Source of the DNA: an uncultured Alphaproteobacteria bacterium
GTDB lineage: Bacteria > Pseudomonadota > Alphaproteobacteria > HIMB59
Assembly: GCA_902574995.1 (NCBI GenBank)
Contig: CACGPP010000002.1
Location: 1-64,000 of the forward strand
Reading direction: 5' to 3'
Length of the DNA: 64,000 nucleotides
Position 1 is the first letter of the stretch. Each line of letters begins with the position of its first letter. The translations under genes and the position numbers were made by a program. Below the pieces are notes generated by a model. It was not told the DNA's origin and did not search any database. It saw only the letters and a list, made by a program, of their open reading frames with translations. Positions 43,368 to 51,066 of this stretch are shown here, piece by piece.

Positions 43368-43397
43368 AGGGGTGGTTCAAATTTCAAAACCACCCCT
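43368..43397 (-). promoter_or_regulatory. intercistronic hairpin between galactoside binding protein and permease
   Basis: AGGGGTGGTT (43368-43377) and AACCACCCCT (43388-43397) form a perfect 10-bp GC-rich stem with a 10-base loop. It lies between the binding-protein stop and the permease start, the same position as the hairpin after aglE, and has no strong U-tract. Confidence 0.65.
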
Positions 43398-43408
43398 ATT
43401 AATATTGA

Positions 43409-44650
43409 TTATTTATAAACTCTTTGGCGTACTTTTTCTAAACGCTCAAGAATTTTATCTCTTCTATCAGGATTAACCATATACTCTTGAAAACCCTTCA
43501 TTCCCTCAGAGGCCATTTCAGCTGGGGCATCTCTATCGTAGAATTGGGCCATTGCATATGCGTTATTTAACATATTTAAACCTGCTTCTAAAAATGGATC
43601 TGGATCAACTTTAGAGCCACTATTAACTGGAAGTTGTCCAAGGGTTTTGTTCATCTCCTCCTGAACATCTGCTCTACTTAAAAAGATTAGGAATCTTTTT
43701 GCATCTGTCTTATTTTTTGCTCCAGATGCAATATGCATTGTGTCCGTTGGTGCCTCTTCAGCCATAGGTATACCAGGAGTGATCTCTGGAAATTGGAAAA
43801 AGCCGAGGTTATCGTTTGTTAATCCACCTTCTTTGAATAGTGCAACTGAGAAGTTACCCATAACATACATCGCTGCCTCTCCATTAATCATTGGAGGGAT
43901 TGCTTCTTGCCAAGCAAGTGATGCATGATTTTCTAGAAAATATCCAGGTTTTACTAACTCATCCCACTTATCAAATACAGCATGTACCCTAGGGTCAGTG
44001 TAAGGTATTTCACCTTTTGTCAAAGCCATGTGGAACTCATAACCATTTGTTCTTAAGTTTAAATAGTCAAAGACACCTGCTGTTGTCCAAAGATACTTTG
44101 ATCCAATCGTGATTGGTGTAACACCTGCGGCTTTCAATGTTGCGCAGGCAGCAACAAATTCATCCCAAGTTGTGGGTACAGAAATTCCGTTGGCCTCAAA
44201 AATATCTTTTCTGTAATAAACACCCCACTGGTAATAGGTGTATGGAATACCCCACTGTTTGCCACCAATAGTCATTGGTTTCTTAGCGTGAGACATACCC
44301 TCTGTTAAGTTTCCATCAACCCATCCAGTATCTGACCAGATATCTGATACATCCTCAACAAGTCCTGCTCTTACAAATGGAAGCATTCTATTTCCAGCAT
44401 ACCAATTGAAAACATCAGGGGGGCTTGTGGTTAAAAAATTTCTAATTGCTTGTTTGTATCCTTCATGATCAAAGTTATTAACTTCAATTGTAACGTCAGG
44501 ATTTTCCTCTTGGAATTTATTAAAAGCCCATTCAAACGCTGCTTTAGGAGCTGGATCAGTCAAATCGGTATTAATGACTAATGTTCCTGCGAATGAAGAA
44601 GAAAACCCCATAGCTAAAATAGCTGTTAAAGTAGCTATGATTTTTTTCAT
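43409..44650 (-). CDS. galactoside ABC transporter, substrate-binding protein
   Basis: A 413-residue family 1 periplasmic binding protein: signal peptide 1-21 (SSFAG), GGKQWGIPYTYYQWGVYYRK and the C-terminal FLIFLSRADVQEEMNKTLGQLP region are typical of CUT1 binding proteins. It has a strong GGAGG ribosome binding site 7 bases before the ATG. First gene of the operon that runs through permeases, GH4 alpha-galactosidase, galT, galK and lactonase, so an alpha-galactoside ligand is likely (inference). Confidence 0.85.
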   Translation of the reverse strand: MKKIIATLTAILAMGFSSSFAGTLVINTDLTDPAPKAAFEWAFNKFQEENPDVTIEVNNFDHEGYKQAIRNFLTTSPPDVFNWYAGNRMLPFVRAGLVEDVSDIWSDTGWVDGNLTEGMSHAKKPMTIGGKQWGIPYTYYQWGVYYRKDIFEANGISVPTTWDEFVAACATLKAAGVTPITIGSKYLWTTAGVFDYLNLRTNGYEFHMALTKGEIPYTDPRVHAVFDKWDELVKPGYFLENHASLAWQEAIPPMINGEAAMYVMGNFSVALFKEGGLTNDNLGFFQFPEITPGIPMAEEAPTDTMHIASGAKNKTDAKRFLIFLSRADVQEEMNKTLGQLPVNSGSKVDPDPFLEAGLNMLNNAYAMAQFYDRDAPAEMASEGMKGFQEYMVNPDRRDKILERLEKVRQRVYK

Positions 44651-44665
44651 TTTATCCTCCTACTA

Positions 44666-44678
44666 ATCTAAATTAGAT
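44666..44678. promoter_or_regulatory. 13-bp palindrome upstream of galactoside operon
   Basis: ATCTAA-A-TTAGAT is a perfect palindrome 15 bases upstream of the binding-protein start. It may be an operator or 5'-UTR hairpin. In AT-rich sequence chance cannot be excluded. Confidence 0.3.
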
Positions 44679-44769
44679 CTTACTTAATTAAGCAATCCTA
44701 TTATTACAATAAAATTAATCTATTGATACAGTAAAATAGCTGAGTAATGGTCTAATTTATAAGCTTATA

Positions 44770-45072
44770 TTATTTAATATTCTGGATACAATTTTCTAAA
44801 ATCGGGGGAAGGAAGTCAAAATTGTTTGACCAAGCATAATGTATTTCTGTTTTCATAAAATCAATATCATCTAAAGGAAAATGGCCATCATCGTATTTAT
44901 CTAATAATTCTTGTTTTTTTGCAAACATCTCCTGTGAAGTTTTTTCATCTTTCATCGATGAAAAAAATTCTGAAGCTAACTCATAAGTTGCAATACAAAT
45001 AATTTCATTCTCATCATATGCATATAAACTACTGCTAAAAAATATGAAAATTAAAAGTAAAATTTTTCTCAT
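44770..45072 (-). CDS. small exported protein, 100 aa
   Basis: Signal peptide MRKILLLIFIFFSSSLYA, then an acidic helical domain of about 80 residues with two cysteines (IICIA and ENCIQ) that may pair. It follows the PQQ-type dehydrogenase gene by 20 bases and may be cotranscribed. No family recognised. Confidence 0.5.
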   Translation of the reverse strand: MRKILLLIFIFFSSSLYAYDENEIICIATYELASEFFSSMKDEKTSQEMFAKKQELLDKYDDGHFPLDDIDFMKTEIHYAWSNNFDFLPPILENCIQNIK

Positions 45073-45092
45073 ATGATTAGGATAAATTAAAG

Positions 45093-46178
45093 CTATGGTT
45101 TTAAAACAAATAAATTTGAGTTTTTCTCATCAGCAATAATATATATATTTCCCAATGTATCTATTTCCATATCTCTGACTCTACCGATTTTATCTTTAAA
45201 TATTATTTCCTCTTTAAAAAATTTTTTGTTTTTTCTGTGTAATACTGACAAGTATTTGAATTTTAATGAGGAAACCAAAAGTGAATTCTGCCACTCTGGA
45301 AAAGCCTCTCCTTGATAGAATTTAATTCCACTAATTGCAATTGAAGGTACCCAAATAAATTCTGGTTTTATAAAACCAGGTTCCCAAGCATTGCCATCTC
45401 CAATTTTAGTTCCAGAGTAATTTGTTCCTCCCCATCCTATTTTCTTCCAACCATAATTAGTACCTCTAACGACTTTGCCTATAAAATCTCCTCCTTTAGG
45501 TCCATGATTAGATATATAAATAGATTTAGTATGAGGATCCAAAGTCATCCCTTGAGGGTTCCTAACACCAATTTGAAATAACTCAGGAAGCCAATCATTA
45601 CCCGATATGAAAGGATTATCTTTAGGGTGCTCACCATTTTTATGTATTCTGATTATTGATCCAATTGAATTTGAGAAGTCCTGAGCAATCATGCCTTTTC
45701 CTCTTTCGCCAATGCTTATATAAAGGTAATCATCAAGAATTTCTATTCGAGAACCAAAGTGTTTTCCATTACCAAAATATGGTAAAGCCTCATATATGAG
45801 ATTTTCATTAATGAGCTTATTTTCTTTAAGTTCAGCAGAGTATACTGCGGTTGTGTATTTGCCATTTTTCTTAATTGAGCCAGTAACCCATATAAAATTC
45901 TTTTCACTTACAATATCTAAAAGACCTCCTTGACCATGTTGAACAAAAGGAATGTTGTGTTCAATTTTTGTTTTTGAATAATCATTTGTATTGATGAGGA
46001 AAATTTCACCTGATTTTTGAGTGATCAATAAGTGATCATATATCCAACTCATCCCCCATGGATTATCAAGAGAAACTCTGGTTTTTTCTAGAGTTTTTGA
46101 ATATAAATGGGTGCTGAAAAGTATTAAGAGACTAAAAATAAATAAAAAAATGGTCTTAGAAAAAATTATTATCTTCAT
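45093..46178 (-). CDS. PQQ-dependent aldose sugar dehydrogenase-like (YliI/Asd type)
   Basis: A 361-residue exported beta-propeller. After a signal peptide, LDNPWGMSWIYDHLLITQKSG is the family opening; HGQGGLLDIV, YISIGERG, RNPQGMTLDP and NHGPKGGDFIGKVVRGTNYGW follow in the order seen in soluble aldose sugar dehydrogenases. It would oxidise free aldoses in the periplasm using PQQ. Whether PQQ is made or scavenged cannot be told here. It lies close to the sugar-uptake island but is separately arranged. Confidence 0.8.
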   Translation of the reverse strand: MKIIIFSKTIFLFIFSLLILFSTHLYSKTLEKTRVSLDNPWGMSWIYDHLLITQKSGEIFLINTNDYSKTKIEHNIPFVQHGQGGLLDIVSEKNFIWVTGSIKKNGKYTTAVYSAELKENKLINENLIYEALPYFGNGKHFGSRIEILDDYLYISIGERGKGMIAQDFSNSIGSIIRIHKNGEHPKDNPFISGNDWLPELFQIGVRNPQGMTLDPHTKSIYISNHGPKGGDFIGKVVRGTNYGWKKIGWGGTNYSGTKIGDGNAWEPGFIKPEFIWVPSIAISGIKFYQGEAFPEWQNSLLVSSLKFKYLSVLHRKNKKFFKEEIIFKDKIGRVRDMEIDTLGNIYIIADEKNSNLFVLKP

Positions 46179-46218
46179 ACAGTCAGTAATGAACTGCCAG
46201 TTATAAGCATTTTAAAAG

Positions 46219-47253
46219 TTATTTTACACCAAGTTTTTTTTGAAGATCACTAGAAGAAGTAGTGTATCTAAAAACATACTTTTTATCACTATGACAATAC
46301 TCAAACATTTTTTTTGCTGCAAGGGCAGCTTCATGAAATCCACTCAAAATTAACTTTAATTTACCAGGATAAATACAAATATCCCCAACAGCGAAAACTC
46401 TTGGAACAGAAGTTTCAAAATTTTCAGTATTAACTGATATTAAATTTTTCTCTAAATTCAAACCCCAATCTGAAATTGGACCTAATTCTATTTTTAAACC
46501 AAAAAAAGGAAATATAGCATCAATATCATCCATGGTTGTCTCATCATCAAGTGTCACTGTGACTTTACCATTATCATTTTTTTCAACCTTTTTTAAACTT
46601 CCCATATTGAAATTTACATCGCCTTTATCAACTAAAGACATAACTTTATTTACAGAGTCTTGAACTCCCTTAAATTCTTTTCTTCTGTGGACCAAAGAAA
46701 CTTTTTTGGCTATTCCCTGAAATCCCATAACATAATCAAGCGCAGAGTCACCACCGCCAATTATTAAAATATTCTTATCTTGAAAATCAGATCTTTTTTT
46801 AACAGAGTAAAAAATATTTTTATTTTCTAGCTCCTGAGAGCCCTCTGCAGGAAGCTTTCTTGGAACAAAACTACCAGCGCCCGCTGCAATCACTAAAGAC
46901 TTGCATTTAATGGATGTGCCCTTATCGGTTTCAACTAAAATATCATTATCATTTAAAGATATTTTAGAAGTTAATTGATTGAGATGATAAGAGGGATTGA
47001 AAGGCTCAGCTTGTTTTATTAAATCATCAGTTAGTTCTTGGCCTGTAATAGCAGGCCTACTTGGAATATCATATAAATTTTTATCAGGATATAATTCTGC
47101 GCACTGCCCTCCTATTTTATCAAGGTTGTCGATTAAATGAGCCTTCATATCTAAAAGACCCAATTCAAAGACTTGAAACAGACCACATGGACCAGCACCG
47201 ATAATAACAACGTCTGTTTCGTGGCTTTCGCCTGATTTAATAATATTGGTCAT
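46219..47253 (-). CDS. ferredoxin-NADP reductase, thioredoxin-reductase-like (type 2)
   Basis: A 344-residue flavoprotein: FAD motif VVIIGAGPCGLFQVFELG, NAD(P) motif ILIIGGGDSALDYVMG and the second FAD motif PRVFAVGDICIYPGKLKLILSG. It lacks the CxxC redox pair of thioredoxin reductase and has the long C-terminal part of YumC-type ferredoxin/flavodoxin-NADP reductases. Cytoplasmic, exchanging electrons between NADPH and ferredoxin. Monocistronic. Confidence 0.85.
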   Translation of the reverse strand: MTNIIKSGESHETDVVIIGAGPCGLFQVFELGLLDMKAHLIDNLDKIGGQCAELYPDKNLYDIPSRPAITGQELTDDLIKQAEPFNPSYHLNQLTSKISLNDNDILVETDKGTSIKCKSLVIAAGAGSFVPRKLPAEGSQELENKNIFYSVKKRSDFQDKNILIIGGGDSALDYVMGFQGIAKKVSLVHRRKEFKGVQDSVNKVMSLVDKGDVNFNMGSLKKVEKNDNGKVTVTLDDETTMDDIDAIFPFFGLKIELGPISDWGLNLEKNLISVNTENFETSVPRVFAVGDICIYPGKLKLILSGFHEAALAAKKMFEYCHSDKKYVFRYTTSSSDLQKKLGVK

Positions 47254-47288
47254 GTCTTATTATTATAATAAATGTTACTTGAGTTAGA

Positions 47289-47381
47289 TTATTTGTTTCT
47301 TTTGTAAATATCAAAAACCATTATCGCTATTGCTAAAACTGCGCCAAATATACCCAATAAAAGCGAGGTTTCTAAAGTCAT
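47289..47381 (-). CDS. 30-aa single-pass membrane peptide
   Basis: ATG at 47381 to TAA at 47289 encodes 30 residues: a short N-terminus, a hydrophobic helix (LLLGIFGAVLAIAIMVF) and a basic tail (DIYKRNK), the layout of small regulatory or photosystem-like membrane peptides. It fills most of the gap upstream of the ferredoxin-NADP reductase gene. Weak ribosome binding site; coding status unproven. Confidence 0.4.
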   Translation of the reverse strand: MTLETSLLLGIFGAVLAIAIMVFDIYKRNK

Positions 47382-47457
47382 ATTTATAATCTAACCAGTT
47401 AACTCTATTATGGTAATCAATGCATTTCTAGTTTAAAAAAAAACTAGGAGAAATAAG

Positions 47458-48570
47458 GTGGGGGCAAAAAAGTCAGATTTTTTTGATTCAAGAGATAAAT
47501 ATTTATCATTTGTAAATTCTACCAACGAAAAAAGTCGAATAGCTTTTCAATTAGCAAAGTATTTAAAAAATTCTAAAATTACTAAAGATGCATTTAGAAT
47601 TTTTGATGCTGGGACAGGAGATGGCTCAGTTATCTGCACATTGCTGTCGGCTGTTCATGACAAATTTCCAGAAGATCCAATTATAGTTGTTGGAAAAGAA
47701 ATTAGTATCGATGATATTAACAGTCTTCTTAATTATCTTGGTTATAGATTTTTTGAACATAAGAATTTAGTTTTCTGTATAACGAATGCCTCCTACAGAG
47801 AAATTAATGATAATCGTTTCACAGATTGTAAGTTAATTAAAAAAGAATTAGTTGGAAATTCAAGTTTTAGTTTCAATCAGCAACTCATGAATATGGGTGA
47901 GGTTATAAGAAAAAATTGGGATATAAAAGAAGATACTTCTTCAACCATATTGAGACCGAGGCAAAAGACATTGATGGTTATTTATAGGAAGGATCAAAAA
48001 ATTGCATTAAAGCATTTGATACCAAGTAAGTTAGAGAGTATTCCAAAGTTTTACGACTATATAATTGCATCTCAAGCTTTCAGGCTAAGATCTCCTTACG
48101 ACAGAACACTTAAGCTAGTACTTATTCCATTATTAAAAATGTTAGATGTAAAAGGTCAGCTATTTTTTATTTATTCATCTGGAAATGATTTTTCAAAAAA
48201 GCTTCTCAAATTATTCTTTCCAAAAATTAATCCCTATCAGTTTAGTAATCCCAAAAAATTTATAGAAAGCCTGAATAAAAAAATACCTCAATTTAAAAAA
48301 ACATTTAAAGTATCCACATCTTCATTTTTATTTTCATTTATAAACCTATCATTGTCCTCTAAGAAAAAATTTTCACCAATGAACTCTCTTGGATTATGGA
48401 ATGCCATCACCTATGTTGGTCAAATATCCGAAAATGAACAAAAAAGTATAAAAATAAGCATTAATTTCCTTGATAAAATTAGCAATAGTGCAAAAAAACT
48501 CAAATTGCAATTTAGTGATCATCTTTTAAGGTTTGAAAAGAATAATGTTAATGGTCATTTAGATGAGTAA
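47458..48570 (+). CDS. class I SAM-dependent methyltransferase-like protein
   Basis: A 370-residue cytoplasmic protein. IFDAGTGDGSVICTLL is a good motif I for SAM binding, and YDYIIASQAF and GQLFFIYSSGND fit motifs IV and post-IV of a Rossmann methyltransferase. The substrate is unknown. The start is GTG at 47458 with AGGAG 8 bases upstream. Its end overlaps the DddP-like gene by 8 bases, so the two are coupled and may share a pathway. Confidence 0.6.
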   Translation: MGAKKSDFFDSRDKYLSFVNSTNEKSRIAFQLAKYLKNSKITKDAFRIFDAGTGDGSVICTLLSAVHDKFPEDPIIVVGKEISIDDINSLLNYLGYRFFEHKNLVFCITNASYREINDNRFTDCKLIKKELVGNSSFSFNQQLMNMGEVIRKNWDIKEDTSSTILRPRQKTLMVIYRKDQKIALKHLIPSKLESIPKFYDYIIASQAFRLRSPYDRTLKLVLIPLLKMLDVKGQLFFIYSSGNDFSKKLLKLFFPKINPYQFSNPKKFIESLNKKIPQFKKTFKVSTSSFLFSFINLSLSSKKKFSPMNSLGLWNAITYVGQISENEQKSIKISINFLDKISNSAKKLKLQFSDHLLRFEKNNVNGHLDE

Positions 48571-49849
48571 TTTTACAAGTAAATTTGCTGACCGTAAAAT
48601 TGGCCCAAAGTTTTTCGAAACAATTAACCAAAATTTTGAAAATCAAGTTTACAAACCTAGACTCTACGAAGAAAAAATAGACTTCGACCGTTTACGAATG
48701 TACCGACTAAATAGAGTTTTAGAACAACTACGATCAAATAATGTTGGTGCTTGCATATTATTTGATCCGATCAATATAAGGTATGCAACCGATAGTAGAA
48801 ATATGAGTTTATTTACAATGCATGAACTTGTGCGATTTGTATTTATTTCTGCAGAGGGAAAAGTAATACTATTTGATTATCCCAAGAGTGAACATCTCTC
48901 AGAGCATTTGTGCACGATTGATGAGATACGAGCAGTTGATAGTTGGGATTTTTTTTCAGCAAGTAATTTTGTTGATAAAAATGCAAAAAAATGGGCTGGA
49001 ACTGTTCAAGATTTAATGAGAGAGCATTCACCTGATAATAATTGCCTTGCAATAGATGTTTCCGATCCAGTTGGAATACAAATGTTACTTAAACAATTTA
49101 ACGTTAAACTAGTGAACGCTCAAAAGTACATTGAGCTTGCAAGATCAATTAAATCTGATGATGAGCTAATTTGCATGAGAGCTTCAATTGAAACTGCTGA
49201 AAAAGGTATGCGGCTAATGAAAGATAAACTTCAAGCAGGTATGACAGAAGAGGAACTTTGGTCATATATGCATAAAGTCAATATTGAAAATGGTGGGGAA
49301 TGGTTTGAGACTCGTCTTCTAGTATCTGGACCACGAACAAATCCTTGGCTTCAAGAATGCAGTAACAGGGTCATTGAGTCTGGAGATTTAGTTGCATTTG
49401 ATACTGACATGATTGGACCATACGGTTACTGCGCTGACATCTCTCGAACCTTTGTTGAAGGCAATCGTCTAAATGACGAACAAAAAAGGCTTTACTCATT
49501 GTCTTTAGAACACATTAATCATAACAAATCTCTGATTAAAGCTGGTTTAAATTTTAGAGAATTTGCAGAAAAATCATGGAAATTGCCAGATAATTGTTAC
49601 GATAATCATTACCCTTGTATAATACACGGGGTAGGGCTTGCAGACGAATGGCCACTAATTGCTTACCCGAATAAAGATTTTAGTAATGCGGATTACTCAG
49701 CCAACTTTGAGGAAAATATGACTATTTGTGTAGAGAGTTATATTGGAGAAGTTGGCGGCAAAGAGGGTATTAAACTTGAGGATCAGTTCGTTGTAACCAA
49801 AGATGGCTTGAAGCAACTAAGCTCATTTCCTTACGAGATAGATACATAA
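48563..49849 (+). CDS. dddP: M24-family enzyme, DddP-like (putative DMSP lyase)
   Basis: A 428-residue pita-bread (M24/creatinase-fold) protein. RMYRLNRVLEQL, CILFDPINIRYATDSRNM, GGEWFETRLLVSGPRTNPW, IAYPN-type and HGVGLADEWPL segments follow the order and wording I know from DddP, which cleaves DMSP to dimethylsulfide and acrylate. Metal ligands of the fold are all present: FDTDM, CADISRTF, IIHGVG, CVES and KLEDQF. Ordinary Xaa-Pro peptidases share the ligands but not the NIRYATDS or SGPRTNPW stretches. It is coupled to the methyltransferase gene and followed one base later by an SMR gene. Specificity is inferred from similarity and was not aligned. Confidence 0.65.
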   Translation: MSNFTSKFADRKIGPKFFETINQNFENQVYKPRLYEEKIDFDRLRMYRLNRVLEQLRSNNVGACILFDPINIRYATDSRNMSLFTMHELVRFVFISAEGKVILFDYPKSEHLSEHLCTIDEIRAVDSWDFFSASNFVDKNAKKWAGTVQDLMREHSPDNNCLAIDVSDPVGIQMLLKQFNVKLVNAQKYIELARSIKSDDELICMRASIETAEKGMRLMKDKLQAGMTEEELWSYMHKVNIENGGEWFETRLLVSGPRTNPWLQECSNRVIESGDLVAFDTDMIGPYGYCADISRTFVEGNRLNDEQKRLYSLSLEHINHNKSLIKAGLNFREFAEKSWKLPDNCYDNHYPCIIHGVGLADEWPLIAYPNKDFSNADYSANFEENMTICVESYIGEVGGKEGIKLEDQFVVTKDGLKQLSSFPYEIDT

Positions 49850-49850
49850 A

Positions 49851-50171
49851 TTGATTGGATATTTTTATTTAGCTGCAGCAATCTTCTTCGGGATACTTTC
49901 AAATAATTTTGCAAAAATATCAAATGGATACGAGAAATTCATACCAACTTCACTAAGTGCTATTTCCATAGTAATCGCAGTCTTTTTTATTTCTAAGGTA
50001 ATGAAATTTTTGCCAATGGGAATTGCCTATGCTTCTTATGCTGGTTTAGTAATTTTTGGAACGTTCATATTAAGTATAATTAAGTTTGGTCATAGTCCAA
50101 ACTTATTTGGAATACTTGGTTGCGGGCTAATTATACTTGGTATTGTTATGGTAAACACTTTGGGTAAATAA
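49851..50171 (+). CDS. SMR-family small membrane protein lacking Glu14
   Basis: A 106-residue four-helix protein of the small multidrug resistance fold. It aligns without gaps to EmrE over the first helices: YFYLAAAIFFGILSNNFAK versus the EmrE helix, MKFLPMGIAYASYAGLVIFG over helix 3. The essential membrane glutamate 14 is glycine and Trp63 is tyrosine, so EmrE-like proton-coupled drug export is not expected. TTG start one base after the DddP-like stop, so cotranslated. It may be a partner or lipid/metabolite carrier. Confidence 0.7.
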   Translation: MIGYFYLAAAIFFGILSNNFAKISNGYEKFIPTSLSAISIVIAVFFISKVMKFLPMGIAYASYAGLVIFGTFILSIIKFGHSPNLFGILGCGLIILGIVMVNTLGK

Positions 50172-51065
50172 TTACTTCATTCCAGTCATAGTGATACCTT
50201 CAACAAATCTTTTTTGAGCAACTATGAAAGCCACAATAAGTGGAATGGTAACAGTAACTATCGACGCCATCATAGGTCCAAATTCATCACTATCAATTCC
50301 ACCTCTAAATTCTCTTATACCAAGTGGTGGTGTAAATAAATCTCTATTACCTGTTATCACAATTCTTGGCCAAAAATAATCATTCCAGTGAGCAACAACT
50401 GAGAAAATAGCAAAAGCGAGTAACGCTGGTATGGCTACAGGGAGCATAACTTTCCATACAATAGAATATTCTCCCATTCCATCCATTCTTGCAGCGTCAA
50501 TCAGTTCATCTGGTACTGTCATAAAAAATTGCCGCATAAGAAAAATTCCAAACACAGATATCGTCCACGGTATTATTAAGGCCGCATAGGTATCCACCAG
50601 TCCAGCTTTTGCTAACATGACATACAGTGGTAAAGCGATTGCATGTACAGGTATTAATAAACAGAACAGAACCATCGAAAAGACAAATTCCCTTCCTTTA
50701 AACCTGAGTTTGGCTAGTGCATAAGAACATGGAAGTGCGATCAACACTTGTATTAAAAAGATTGAAACAGTCACGATCAAACCGTTCATTAAATACCTTG
50801 GAATTGGGGCTTTTTTGAACGCAAACCAGAAATTGTATTTATAAGGTCGCATTGTACATACCTCTTCGGTGTATCCGTGCTTAGTACAAACTGGAAAAGT
50901 TTGAATCTCCTGCGCTCCGACTAAACCTCCAGATATTGACTGTATTTCTTGTTGTGATTTTAGAGACATTGAAACCATCATGTAGAATGGGATCAAGACA
51001 ATTAATGCTCCAATAATGAGCAGTCCGTGCTTCCATGACTCTCCAATATAATGTCTAGCTAACAT
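50172..51065 (-). CDS. CUT1 ABC permease, UgpE-like (phosphonate island)
   Basis: A 297-residue permease with six helices; EAA loop IDAARMDGMGEYSIVWKVML. Between helices 1 and 2 is a periplasmic insertion with two cysteines (VCTKHGYTEEVCTM) that could form a disulfide, not seen in the two sugar systems of this window. I use ATG at 51065, one base after the upstream stop with AAAGGG before it, rather than the TTG at 51089. Convergent with the SMR gene with no gap. Confidence 0.8.
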   Translation of the reverse strand: MLARHYIGESWKHGLLIIGALIVLIPFYMMVSMSLKSQQEIQSISGGLVGAQEIQTFPVCTKHGYTEEVCTMRPYKYNFWFAFKKAPIPRYLMNGLIVTVSIFLIQVLIALPCSYALAKLRFKGREFVFSMVLFCLLIPVHAIALPLYVMLAKAGLVDTYAALIIPWTISVFGIFLMRQFFMTVPDELIDAARMDGMGEYSIVWKVMLPVAIPALLAFAIFSVVAHWNDYFWPRIVITGNRDLFTPPLGIREFRGGIDSDEFGPMMASIVTVTIPLIVAFIVAQKRFVEGITMTGMK

Positions 51066-51066
51066 T

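Noticed and set aside
46219-47253. Thioredoxin reductase
   Set aside because: The fold matches, but the CxxC redox motif is missing, which fits the ferredoxin-NADP reductase branch instead.
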